DNA from: Deltaproteobacteria bacterium
Lineage (GTDB): Bacteria; Desulfobacterota; Desulfobulbia; Desulfobulbales; Desulfurivibrionaceae
Direction of reading: 5' to 3'
DNA: 41,013 nucleotides
NCBI GenBank assembly: GCA_021847425.1
Contig: JAJZRF010000026.1
Span: 1-41,013, forward strand
Under the pieces are notes generated by a model. The model did not search any database, had not been told where the DNA came from, and was given only the letters and a program-made list of their open reading frames with translations. The translations under genes were made by a program, and so were the position numbers. Within the stretch, counting starts at the first letter, position 1. Every line of letters begins with the position of its first letter. Below, in pieces: positions 6,735 through 13,573 of this stretch.

Positions 6735-7730
6735 ATGCCACGCACCGCACGCATAGATATCCCGGGGTTGTTGCAGCACGTTATCGTTCGCGGTATCGAG
6801 CGGCGGGATATTTTTCTTGATGACGATGATCGCCACTTATTTCTGGAACGTCTCTCCAAACTCCTCTCCGAAACCCACACCGAATGCCTTGCCTGGGCGC
6901 TCACGTCCAATCACTTTCACCTGTTGCTCCGCCCACGGGAAACAAAGCTTTCCGTGTTCATGCGGCGGCTTTTGACCGGCTACGCGATTGTCTTTAACCT
7001 TCAGCACAAACGATCCGGCTATCTTTTTCAGAATCGCTACAAATCCATCGCCTGCCAGGAAGACAGCTATTTGCTTGAGCTGGTTCGCTACATCCATTTA
7101 AATCCATTGCGGGCGGGTCTGGTGAAAACGATTGACGAGCTGGATAGCTACCCGTGGTGTGGCCATGCGGTTCTCATGGGGCGCCGGGAATTGGACGGCC
7201 ACAAGGGTGATGAGGTCTTGCTGCTGTTTGATCGGAGCAAGAGAAGTGCCCGGCGGAAATACCGGGATTTCGTTATTGACGGCATCAAGAATGGACGACG
7301 GGATGATCTTGTCGGCGGCGGTTTGCGCCGGTCATTGGGCGTTTCTGGGGCAAGCGATCATGGAGCCTTTGATGAAAGGATCCTCGGCAGCGGTGAATTT
7401 GTGGAGAGCCTGTGGCGGAAGACGGAACCCAGCCAAATTTTCGGCCCCAGGATGACACTTACCGGGATAATACAAGGTGCGGCAGAGGTGTTTGGGGTAA
7501 GGGTGGAATTATTGCGCCAGAGGAACCGGGTAAAAGAACTTGCCGAGGCCCGGGCGGCGATATGTTACTTGGCCGTGAGGGAGTGCGGCATCAACGGGGT
7601 TGAGGTGGCCAGGGCGCTGAATTTGAGTCGTTCCGGGGTAAGTGTTGCGGCAAAGCGGGGCGGTGCAATTATAGCCGGGAACCCCGGGCTTAGGGGGAAG
7701 TTGGTCGACAAATCAACAACGTCCCCTTAA
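6735..7730 (+). CDS. REP-associated tyrosine transposase (Y1/HUH) with DnaA-like C-terminal domain
   Basis: This 331-residue Y1-type transposase is of the TnpA-REP family. The HUH motif is SNHFHLLLRP (H60, H62), preceded by the typical N-terminus MPRTARIDIPGLLQHVIVRG and followed by YLFQNRYKSI. LVRYIHLNPLRAGL (Y119) contains a candidate catalytic tyrosine. Residues from about 240 (LTGIIQGAAEVFGV to NGVEVARALNLSRSGVSVA) resemble the helix-turn-helix of the DnaA C-terminal domain, found in long RAYTs. The start at 6735 is chosen for the family N-terminus; an earlier start at 6699 would begin inside the repeat. The stop codon lies within the right-end repeat. It probably nicks single-stranded DNA at REP-like hairpins. 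Confidence 0.9.
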   Translation: MPRTARIDIPGLLQHVIVRGIERRDIFLDDDDRHLFLERLSKLLSETHTECLAWALTSNHFHLLLRPRETKLSVFMRRLLTGYAIVFNLQHKRSGYLFQNRYKSIACQEDSYLLELVRYIHLNPLRAGLVKTIDELDSYPWCGHAVLMGRRELDGHKGDEVLLLFDRSKRSARRKYRDFVIDGIKNGRRDDLVGGGLRRSLGVSGASDHGAFDERILGSGEFVESLWRKTEPSQIFGPRMTLTGIIQGAAEVFGVRVELLRQRNRVKELAEARAAICYLAVRECGINGVEVARALNLSRSGVSVAAKRGGAIIAGNPGLRGKLVDKSTTSP

Positions 7731-7763
7731 TGCTCCAAATCAACAACGTCCCCTTAATGCTCC
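7710..7763. repeat. Two tandem 27-bp repeats at the RAYT right end
   Basis: Two perfect copies (7710-7736 and 7737-7763) begin AAATCAACAACGTCCCCTTA. The first contains the transposase stop codon. Each carries the inverse of the left-end core. Tandem duplication of the end may reflect repeated strand transfer or replication slippage. Confidence 0.9.
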
Positions 7764-7952
7764 CGGCAAAAATTGAGCGGCAGGTTGGGATTTTTCCACT
7801 GGTATTACGCGAGCTATTGGGAAAAGATGGTGTGCGTTATTGTGCTGGCATCAGTTCTGTTGAGTCCCCTGGTGGCCATCTACGCCGCCGGGTTTACCGC
7901 CGCCTGCCTGTATACGAAAAGGGGATTGCCGGAACCGGTACGTAACGGTTGA
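7758..7952 (+). pseudogene. C-terminal fragment of an unknown membrane protein
   Basis: The frame is open from the edge of the RAYT right-end repeat to a TGA at 7950. It encodes GRLGFFHWYYASYWEK, then a hydrophobic helix (MVCVIVLASVLLSPLVAI and so on), and ends KRGLPEPVRNG. It has no start codon near its left boundary; the first ATG is at 7827. This looks like the 3' end of a membrane protein gene cut by the element. I do not recognise the family. It could also be a chance open frame. Confidence 0.4.
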
Positions 7953-8105
7953 AAAAGCACCTCCGCCGCTTCACAAGCGCAACCGCTCCCCGCCCTGCCC
8001 GCGATCAAAGCCCAAACACCATGACGAAGCGCCCACCCATTGGCTTATTTAAAATAACTTGCTATAATGGCCACATGTATACACTCAACCACAAAGAGGA
8101 ACGAC
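7953..8105 (+). promoter_or_regulatory. Promoter region of the RHH/ParE toxin-antitoxin operon
   Basis: A near-consensus sigma70 promoter is visible: TTGGCT (8040-8045), a 17-nt spacer and TATAAT (8063-8068), with the antitoxin ATG at 8106. TTATTTAAAATAA within the spacer and GTATAC at about 8077 are AT-rich near-palindromes that could be the RHH operator. The stretch 7953-8035 shows nothing else. Confidence 0.65.
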
Positions 8106-8375
8106 ATGAGCCAGACAGTATCCGTAAGACTGGATGATGACACGTTGAAACAGTTGGACATGATGGCAAAAACCGCCGACAGATCCAGGGCCTGGCTGAT
8201 GGCGCAGGCGGTAAAGCAATACGTGGCGCATGAGGCGTGGCAAATTGAGGCCATTCAGAAATCACTGGAAAAGCTGGAGAGCGGCGCCGCCAGGTTCGCT
8301 GACCACGACAAGGTAGCGCAGTGGCTTGCCTCTTGGGGGTCGGAGAATGAAAAGGAACAGCCAACATGCGGGTAA
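8106..8375 (+). CDS. Ribbon-helix-helix antitoxin (CopG/ParD-like)
   Basis: This 89-residue antitoxin has an N-terminal ribbon-helix-helix DNA-binding domain, MSQTVSVRLDDDTLKQLD followed by ADRSRAWLMAQAVKQYV. A helical linker and the toxin-binding C-terminal region (DHDKVAQWLASWGS) follow. The start at 8106 is preferred over an upstream in-frame ATG because AGAGGA lies 6 nt before it and MSQTVSVRLDD is the family N-terminus. The 3' end overlaps the toxin gene by 10 nt. It should neutralise the downstream ParE-like toxin and repress its own promoter. Confidence 0.9.
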   Translation: MSQTVSVRLDDDTLKQLDMMAKTADRSRAWLMAQAVKQYVAHEAWQIEAIQKSLEKLESGAARFADHDKVAQWLASWGSENEKEQPTCG

Positions 8376-8650
8376 GATGGGAGGAAGACGCGCTTTCCGA
8401 TCTGGTTGCCTTACGCAAATATATCGCCCAAGACAATCCTGCCGCCGCCCATAAGGTGGCCGAACGCATTTTAACATGCGTTGATCTCCTGGCCACGCAT
8501 CCATTGGCCGGGGAACCCGGTCGAATTCACAACACCAGAGAAATGGTGGTGAGCAAAACGCCGTATACCATTATTTATCACGCCACGGCGGAGCTGATAA
8601 CAATCTTGCGAGTATTCCACCAAGCCAGGAAATGGCCGGCAGAATCATAA
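8366..8650 (+). CDS. RelE/ParE-superfamily toxin
   Basis: This 94-residue toxin of the RelE/ParE superfamily has the ParE-like layout. It opens with MRVRWEEDALSDLVALRKYIAQ, continues with AAAHKVAERILTCVDLLATHP and the turn GEPGRIHNTREMVVSKTPY, and ends with TIIYHATAELITILRVFHQAR. The REMVVSKTPYTIIY to VFHQARKWP pattern is typical of the branch that targets gyrase or the ribosome; the exact target cannot be told. It overlaps its antitoxin by 10 nt and looks intact. Confidence 0.9.
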   Translation: MRVRWEEDALSDLVALRKYIAQDNPAAAHKVAERILTCVDLLATHPLAGEPGRIHNTREMVVSKTPYTIIYHATAELITILRVFHQARKWPAES

Positions 8651-8735
8651 CGGAACCGCGCGGATAGTGGTATCACGGGCTTCGTCGAGCCCACCTTCTT
8701 CGGGGCATGATACCGCCATGGAAATCTGCACCTAA

Positions 8736-8816
8736 GGCGCACCCCTTGCCTTTGCCGACATCATCGACCAAGCCAGGCGCATTGCCCAGGAATGGGAGGA
8801 GCGGAACCATGGCTGA
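8736..8816 (+). pseudogene. C-terminal remnant of a HigB-like toxin
   Basis: Just before the antitoxin at 8809 a short frame reads GAPLAFADIIDQARRIAQEW and then EERNHG-stop. Its TGA overlaps the antitoxin ATG (ATGGCTGA), exactly where the toxin of a toxin-first pair should end. The sequence resembles the C-terminal helix of small addiction-module killer proteins (AKRLAxEWKE type). An in-frame TAA at 8733 cuts it off, and no toxin body is recognisable further upstream. The toxin seems lost. Confidence 0.5.
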
Positions 8817-9099
8817 AAAATTTACCAAATACGACTCCGCGGAGTATCTGAAAACCGATGCGGACATGGCCGCCTACCTCGACGCCTGCCTTCAGGAGGC
8901 TGGCGACGACCCCGCTTTCATCGCCCATGCCTTGGGGGTGATTGCCCGCGCCCGTGGCATGTCCCAGCTTGCGCGGGACACCGGCCTGGCGCGGGAGAAC
9001 CTGTACAAAGCACTCTCCGCCGAAGGCAACCCGGAATTCGGCACCATCTTGAAGGTGGTCAAGGCGTTGGGCCTGAAGCTACACGCCGAGCCTGCCTGA
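8809..9099 (+). CDS. HigA-like addiction-module antidote protein (orphan)
   Basis: This 96-residue helix-turn-helix antidote is of the small XRE-like family that partners RelE-type killer proteins. It starts MAEKFTKYDSAEYLKTDADM and has the family middle AYLDACLQEAGDDPAFIAHA. A DNA-binding helix pair follows (ARARGMSQLARDTGLARENL), then GNPEFGTILKVVKALGLKL. GGAG lies 8-9 nt before the ATG. The expected upstream toxin gene is reduced to a remnant, so this is an orphan antitoxin. It may persist as a regulator or as an anti-addiction factor. Confidence 0.88.
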   Translation: MAEKFTKYDSAEYLKTDADMAAYLDACLQEAGDDPAFIAHALGVIARARGMSQLARDTGLARENLYKALSAEGNPEFGTILKVVKALGLKLHAEPA

Positions 9100-9173
9100 A
9101 CCAGCGCCACGGAGTGCGAAAGGGGTCTTTCTGTATCCTGCTATTCTCGGTCTCGAAACCGGGCCATTTTCCC

Positions 9174-9208
9174 TTGACAAAAAAAGACAAAAGGAATAAT
9201 CAAATTCC
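9174..9208 (+). promoter_or_regulatory. Candidate promoter and operator upstream of the rnf operon
   Basis: A perfect -35 box TTGACA (9174-9179), a 17-nt spacer and a weak -10 TAATCA (9197-9202) lie about 125 nt before rnfC. The inverted repeat GGAAT-N6-ATTCC (9193-9208) overlaps the -10 box. The rest of the 9100-9330 gap shows only a small CGGT/ACCG hairpin near 9149-9162. The promoter is plausible but the -10 is poor. Confidence 0.4.
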
Positions 9209-9330
9209 TCCCGGCGCGCGGCGCGGCAGGCCTCGCGTGCTGCCGCTGAAAACCTGTTGTCTGAAATTCGGATTAATTTCGGCAAGTTGTGTCTAGCACT
9301 GTGCGCCGATAACCCTGTGAAGAATGTGAC

Positions 9331-10650
9331 ATGGCATCCTTACTGACCTTCCCCAAAGGCGGTGTGCATCCGCCTGCATCAAAGGGCCTGACCGAGAACC
9401 TCGCCATCGAGGCAATGCCCGCGCCCGACGAGCTTGAGATTATTCTTGGCCAGCATATCGGCGCACCCTGCACCCCCACCGTCGCTCCCAAGGATGCAGT
9501 GCAGGAAGGCCAGGTCATCGGCGAGGTGACCAAGGGGCTCGGGGTTCCCCTCCATGCCCCGGTGGCCGGAACCGTCAAGAATCTCGGCATGTCCGGCCAC
9601 CCCATGCGCGTCAGCGCCCCATCCATTACCATCCAGACCAATAAGGAAGCAGCGCCGGTGCAGTATTCCCGCTGCGACTGGCAGAAGCTTGCCAAGGAAG
9701 AGCTCTTGGCCAAGGTGCATGCGGCCGGAATCATCGGTATTGGCGGCGCGGGCTTTCCCTCCCATGTGAAGCTTTCCCCTCCGCCGGACAACCCGGTGGA
9801 CACCCTGATCTTAAACGGCGCCGAATGCGAGCCGTACATCACCGCGGATCATCGCCAGATGCTGGAGCGCGCCCAGGAGATTGTCGAGGGCGCTCTGGTG
9901 ATCCTCAAGATCCTCGGGATCAAGAAGTGTTTCATCGGCATCGAGAACAACAAGCCCGACGCCATCAAGACCATGACTGCGGCGGTGGTGGCCGGTGCCA
10001 CCCCGGAACACACCATTATAGTGCAGCCCTTGCAGGTCAAGTATCCGCAGGGCTCGGAAAAACAGCTCATCCAAGCCATTACCGGGCGCAAGGTTCCCGG
10101 CTTCGCCCTGCCCTCGGCAGTGGGGGTGGTGGTTCATAATGTAAGCACCGCCAGGGCTATTTACGATGCGGTGGTGCTGTCCAAGCCCCTGTATGAGAAG
10201 GTGATGACCATCTCCGGCAAGGGGATCAAGCGGCCAGCCAATCTGCTGGTCAAGGTGGGCACCAGGGTAAGTGACATCGTGGAGTATCTTGGCGGGGTAA
10301 CGCCGGAGCTGTCCAAGATTGTCATGGGCGGGCCGATGATGGGCTTTGCCGTATCCTCCCTGGACATCCCGGTGACCAAGACCACCTCGTCGGTGCTTTT
10401 TCTCGCCGCAGATGAAATCGACATCACCCCGCACTCCCAGTGCATCCGCTGCGGCTGGTGCCTGGAGGCTTGTCCCATGGGGTTAGAGCCCAATGAGATC
10501 GCCATCCATGTGGAGGCGGGGAGGGCTCAGGATACCGGGCAGTTCGGGGTGTTCGAGTGCTTTGAGTGCGGCTGTTGCGCCTATGTCTGTCCGGCAAAAC
10601 GGCCCTTGGTCCAGTTCGTCCGGCTGGCCAAGATGAAGGCCAAGCGATAA
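9331..10650 (+). CDS. rnfC: Rnf complex subunit RnfC
   Basis: This 439-residue peripheral subunit of the Rnf ferredoxin:NAD+ oxidoreductase is related to the NADH-dehydrogenase flavoprotein NuoF. It is expected to carry the NAD(H) and FMN site. The glycine-rich loop GIGGAGFPSHVK (residues 136-147) and NGAECEPYITADHR (162-175) are the core nucleotide-site motifs. Two [4Fe-4S] ferredoxin motifs lie at C371/374/377/381 (CIRCGWCLEACP) and C410/413/416/420. The N-terminal FPKGGVHPP is the RnfC signature. It lacks the long alanine/lysine-rich C-terminal tail of enterobacterial RnfC. It is the first gene of rnfCDGEAB. The ATG has only a weak ribosome site. Confidence 0.96.
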   Translation: MASLLTFPKGGVHPPASKGLTENLAIEAMPAPDELEIILGQHIGAPCTPTVAPKDAVQEGQVIGEVTKGLGVPLHAPVAGTVKNLGMSGHPMRVSAPSITIQTNKEAAPVQYSRCDWQKLAKEELLAKVHAAGIIGIGGAGFPSHVKLSPPPDNPVDTLILNGAECEPYITADHRQMLERAQEIVEGALVILKILGIKKCFIGIENNKPDAIKTMTAAVVAGATPEHTIIVQPLQVKYPQGSEKQLIQAITGRKVPGFALPSAVGVVVHNVSTARAIYDAVVLSKPLYEKVMTISGKGIKRPANLLVKVGTRVSDIVEYLGGVTPELSKIVMGGPMMGFAVSSLDIPVTKTTSSVLFLAADEIDITPHSQCIRCGWCLEACPMGLEPNEIAIHVEAGRAQDTGQFGVFECFECGCCAYVCPAKRPLVQFVRLAKMKAKR

Positions 10651-10658
10651 AAGGGAGA

Positions 10659-10792
10659 AACGCAAAGACGCAGAGGCGCAGGTGACGGGAATAATAAAAC
10701 GAGGGAATCTCGGTTAAGGTTGCCGTTACGGTCTCACTGACTACTTTTAAGTTGTGTAAGGTTTTTTATTTGCGCCTCTGCGTCTTTGCGTT
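10659..10792. repeat. Inverted-repeat element in the rnfC-rnfD gap
   Basis: Perfect 22-bp arms lie at 10659-10680 and 10771-10792. The left arm begins AACGCAAAGACGCAGAGGC and the right arm is its exact reverse complement. They enclose about 90 bp with no gene. A degraded relative with the same CGCAAAG-CGCAGAG core lies at 14541-14632 between rnfA and rnfB, so this is a repeat family rather than a local hairpin. Transcribed as part of the operon it would form a long stem. Confidence 0.9.
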
Positions 10793-10844
10793 AAGCAGTT
10801 TAATCTGCAAAGTGCGGAAGGTTTTAGAACGAAGGAGACCGGCC

Positions 10845-11954
10845 ATTAACGAGCACGCTTCAGATAAAGCTGAGTTGAGCAGCTCGCCTGCTCAAACGAA
10901 ACTTATACCCTCTGGGTGTAACCAGTCACCCGTTACACCACAGGGGTTGTGGAAGGTTTCCGTTTCCCCCCATGTGAAGAGCGGCGAGTCGGTTGCAAAA
11001 ATCATGTGGACGGTGGTGGCCTGCCTGGTGCCGCCCCTGGTCCTTTCCGTATTCATCTTCGGCATTCAGACCCTGATTATCACCGCGGTCAGCGTGGCGA
11101 GCTGCGTGGCGGTTGAGGCCGCAACCCAGAAGGCCTTGGGCCGCAGGATTACCATCGGGGACGGCAGCGCGGTGATCACCGGCATGCTGATTGCCTTTGT
11201 CATCCCGCCCGGAGTGTCGCCGCTGCTGCCGGTGCTGGGCGCGGTTATGGCCATCGCCATCGGCAAGCATCTGCTGGGCGGGATCGGCTACAACATTTTC
11301 AACCCGGCGCTTCTGGGCCGGGCTTTTCTCATGGCCACCTTCCCGGTGGCCATGACCTCGGCCTGGCTGCCGCCCCTGCACGACATGGCGATTTTTAAGT
11401 ATCTGGGCACGCACATCGACGCCGTTGCCACGGCTACCCCCCTGGCAGTGCTGAAAACCCAAGGGATGGCCGCCTTCAGCGAACAGTTCGGCACCGCAGC
11501 CAACGTCTATACCCATTTCTTTCTCGGCTGGCGGCCCGGCTGCATCGGCGAGACCTCCGGGTTGCTGATCGTGTTGGGCGGGCTCTATCTGCTCTATCGC
11601 GGCTACATTACCTGGCATATTCCGTTTACGGTTATAGGGACCATCGGGTTGCTTTCCTGGTGTTTCGGCGGCGAGACCCTGTTTTCCGGCGACCCGTTGC
11701 TGGCTGTCCTTTCCGGCGGTGCCTTGCTTGGGGCCTTTTTCATGGCCAACGACTATGTCACCTGCCCCACCAACAAGACCTCCCAGCTTATTTACGGGGT
11801 CGGCGTGGGGGCGCTCACCGTGCTCATCCGGCTGAAAGGCGGCTATCCCGAGGGAGTTTGCTATGCCATCCTGCTCATGAATCCGCTGAGCCCGGTATTG
11901 GACGGATTTTTCAAGCCCAAGCGCTTTGCGCCTCTCCAGGGAGGGGCAAAATGA
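10845..11954 (+). CDS. rnfD: Rnf complex membrane subunit RnfD (start uncertain)
   Basis: RnfD is the integral membrane flavoprotein homologous to NqrB. It has about ten membrane segments and probably carries covalent FMN. The conserved body begins KVSVSPHVKSGESVAKIM, at about 10950. The covalent-FMN region is HIDAVATATPLAVLK (Thr codon at 11436), a loose version of the DxxSGAT signal read by ApbE. The start is unclear. AAGGAG at about 10832 is spaced for an ATT codon at 10845, adding a low-complexity 34-residue leader. TTG at 10947 directly before the conserved part has no good ribosome site. No in-frame ATG exists near either. The 3' end overlaps rnfG by 4 nt. The gene identity is firm; the N-terminus is not. 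Confidence 0.93.
   Translation: MNEHASDKAELSSSPAQTKLIPSGCNQSPVTPQGLWKVSVSPHVKSGESVAKIMWTVVACLVPPLVLSVFIFGIQTLIITAVSVASCVAVEAATQKALGRRITIGDGSAVITGMLIAFVIPPGVSPLLPVLGAVMAIAIGKHLLGGIGYNIFNPALLGRAFLMATFPVAMTSAWLPPLHDMAIFKYLGTHIDAVATATPLAVLKTQGMAAFSEQFGTAANVYTHFFLGWRPGCIGETSGLLIVLGGLYLLYRGYITWHIPFTVIGTIGLLSWCFGGETLFSGDPLLAVLSGGALLGAFFMANDYVTCPTNKTSQLIYGVGVGALTVLIRLKGGYPEGVCYAILLMNPLSPVLDGFFKPKRFAPLQGGAK
10876..10946 (+). promoter_or_regulatory. Two consecutive hairpins at the 5' end of rnfD
   Basis: TGAGCAG (10876-10882) pairs with CTGCTCA (10888-10894). A second stem joins CCCTCTGGGTGTAAC (10908-10922) to GTTACACCACAGGGG (10932-10946) with an 8-bp perfect core and one bulge. The second stem ends at the base before the TTG at 10947. 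If that TTG is the real start, the hairpin would mask the initiation region. If translation starts upstream, both stems lie inside coding sequence. No T-tract follows. Confidence 0.55.
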
Positions 11955-12850
11955 AAAATATCCTTACCATCATCTTCCGGCTGACGGTGGCCTGCCTGCT
12001 GGCCGGGCTGGTCATGGGCACCGCCTTTGTCTTCACCAACAAGGCGAAGAAGCACAATCTGCATGTCAATGAACAGAAGGTCATGCTCAGCCTCCTGGGA
12101 TATTCGGCAAAGAACCCCGCCCCGGCAAGCGTGGCCATGCACGAGGTCTACCGCTACATCGTCAGCCAGGGCGACGTTCTGACCACGGGCTATCTCCTGC
12201 CCCTGCGGGATGGCTCCTTTTCCTTTGTGACCATTGATCTGACGGGCGCGTTCGTGGCCCGCTATCCCGTGGCGATTTCCGCGGAAAAGGCGGTTGAGGC
12301 CGACGAGCGCAGTCAGGCGATTGCAGCCGCCATCGGCGCGGGCAAGACCATCCGTTACGCCGACCAGACCATCGTGGTCACCGACGGCGGCAAGAGAACG
12401 GCCTATCTGCTGCCTGGCAGGTTCCCCGGCTTCAAGACCTTCATCAGCGCGATGCTGGCCCTGGACAAGAACTGCACCATTCTGGGCCTGGAGATCATGG
12501 AAAACGAGGAAGATCCCGGTCTGGGAGGGGAGATAGTGCAGGACTATTTCAAAAACCAGTTCAAGGGCAAGCCGCTTGACACCGTCAAAAAACTTGAGGT
12601 TGTAAAAACGCCCCTGCCGGAGGAGTACCGCAAGGCATTGGAGGCAGGCAAGCGCGGGCAGATGGGGGCGGCGGAGGTGGCCAGCATCGAGGAGCAATAC
12701 AAGGACCACGATATCTATGCCCTCACCGGGGCAACCATCTCAAGCCGTTCCGTGACCAGCGGGGTCAAGGGGATGGTCAAAAAATTCGCCTACCGGTTGG
12801 CGATTCTTGACCGGGTTCTTGCCGAACAGCATATCGCGGTCCCTTTTTAG
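11951..12850 (+). CDS. rnfG: Rnf complex subunit RnfG (covalent FMN protein)
   Basis: This 299-residue periplasm-facing flavoprotein has one N-terminal membrane anchor (residues 6-29). The FMN-binding domain shows EDPGLGGEI (188-196) and the attachment motif LTGATISSRSV, with Thr262 as the expected phosphoester site. The residue three before the T-G-A-T is Tyr rather than the usual Asp. A segment around residues 110-155 makes the protein longer than common RnfG proteins. The ATG overlaps the rnfD stop (ATGA), so translation is coupled. The encoded ApbE downstream should flavinylate this protein and RnfD. Confidence 0.95.
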   Translation: MKNILTIIFRLTVACLLAGLVMGTAFVFTNKAKKHNLHVNEQKVMLSLLGYSAKNPAPASVAMHEVYRYIVSQGDVLTTGYLLPLRDGSFSFVTIDLTGAFVARYPVAISAEKAVEADERSQAIAAAIGAGKTIRYADQTIVVTDGGKRTAYLLPGRFPGFKTFISAMLALDKNCTILGLEIMENEEDPGLGGEIVQDYFKNQFKGKPLDTVKKLEVVKTPLPEEYRKALEAGKRGQMGAAEVASIEEQYKDHDIYALTGATISSRSVTSGVKGMVKKFAYRLAILDRVLAEQHIAVPF

Positions 12851-12857
12851 TAAGTTA

Positions 12858-12896
12858 GAGATCGTTTTCTGCGTTTTTTTGGCGGAAAACGATCTC
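12858..12896. repeat. 12-bp-stem hairpin between rnfG and rnfE
   Basis: GAGATCGTTTTC (12858-12869) and GAAAACGATCTC (12885-12896) are perfect inverted repeats around a 15-nt loop that contains T7. No T-tract follows the stem, so it is unlikely to be a strong terminator. It lies in one of the three gaps of the rnf operon that are not translationally coupled. Confidence 0.8.
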
Positions 12897-12955
12897 GTTA
12901 ACGCATTTATCCCGTTTATCGGGGTTAGGCGACGCTTTTCTCGGAGAATGTGACA

Positions 12956-13570
12956 GTGGCGACTGACAAAACAAACCTGCAACTGGTGGTCAACGGAATC
13001 CTGAACGAGAACCCCATTTTCCGGCTGGTGCTTTCCATGTGCCCGGCAGTGGGAATCAGCACCACGGTGATGAACGGCTTCATGCTGGGGATTGCCGTGC
13101 TCTTCGTTCAGGTCTGTTCGAGCTGCACCATTTCCCTGTTCAAGAACGTCATCCATCCCCGGATCCGGATTCCAACCTACACCCTGACCATCGCCACCTG
13201 GGTGACGGTCATCGACATGGTCCTGGCCGCCTACCTGCCCGAGGCCTACGCCAAGATGGGCATCTTCATCAAGCTCATCGTCGCCTTTGCCATCATCACC
13301 ATGCGCTTGGAGATGTTCGCCTGCAAGGAGAGCGTCAATGCCTCGTTCTGGGACGGCATCGGCATGGGCTTGGGTTTCATGTTCGGCATGATGGCCCTGG
13401 GCTTTGTCCGGGAGCTGCTGGGCATGGGCACCATCCTGGGCTACGACGTGCTGGGCTTCAAGCCGCTGCTCTTTTTCGTGCTCCCCTTTGCCGGGTTCTT
13501 CTGCGTCGGCCTGATGATGGCCTTTTTCAACTATATCGAGATCGTCTACAAACGAGCGAAACGGGCCTGA
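12956..13570 (+). CDS. rnfE: Rnf complex membrane subunit RnfE
   Basis: This integral membrane subunit of about 204 residues is homologous to NqrD, with six predicted membrane helices. With RnfA it forms the pseudo-symmetric core that holds a [2Fe-2S] cluster in the membrane. The conserved cysteines are visible as C29 (LSMCPAVG) and C123 (EMFACKES). The GTG at 12956 is preferred because GGAG lies 9 nt upstream; another GTG at 12950 has only 3 nt of spacing. It is followed by rnfA after 3 nt. It is full length and well conserved. Confidence 0.95.
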   Translation: MATDKTNLQLVVNGILNENPIFRLVLSMCPAVGISTTVMNGFMLGIAVLFVQVCSSCTISLFKNVIHPRIRIPTYTLTIATWVTVIDMVLAAYLPEAYAKMGIFIKLIVAFAIITMRLEMFACKESVNASFWDGIGMGLGFMFGMMALGFVRELLGMGTILGYDVLGFKPLLFFVLPFAGFFCVGLMMAFFNYIEIVYKRAKRA

Positions 13571-13573
13571 ACC

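Larger units (their letters stand above)
6673..7763 (+). mobile_element. RAYT (REP-associated tyrosine transposase) element
   Basis: One transposase gene is flanked by short repeated ends. The left end is the 42-bp repeat with the GGGGACGTTGTTGATT core. The right end is two tandem 27-bp units, each containing the inverted core. The ends lie directly against broken open frames on both sides, which supports insertion into older genes. RAYTs are usually single-copy domesticated transposases that work on REP-like repeats; the free copy of the left end at 5010 fits that pattern. Confidence 0.75.

Noticed and set aside
10659-10946. A known riboswitch ahead of rnfD
   Set aside because: The stems are clear but I could match them to no known riboswitch core, so only hairpins and repeats are reported.
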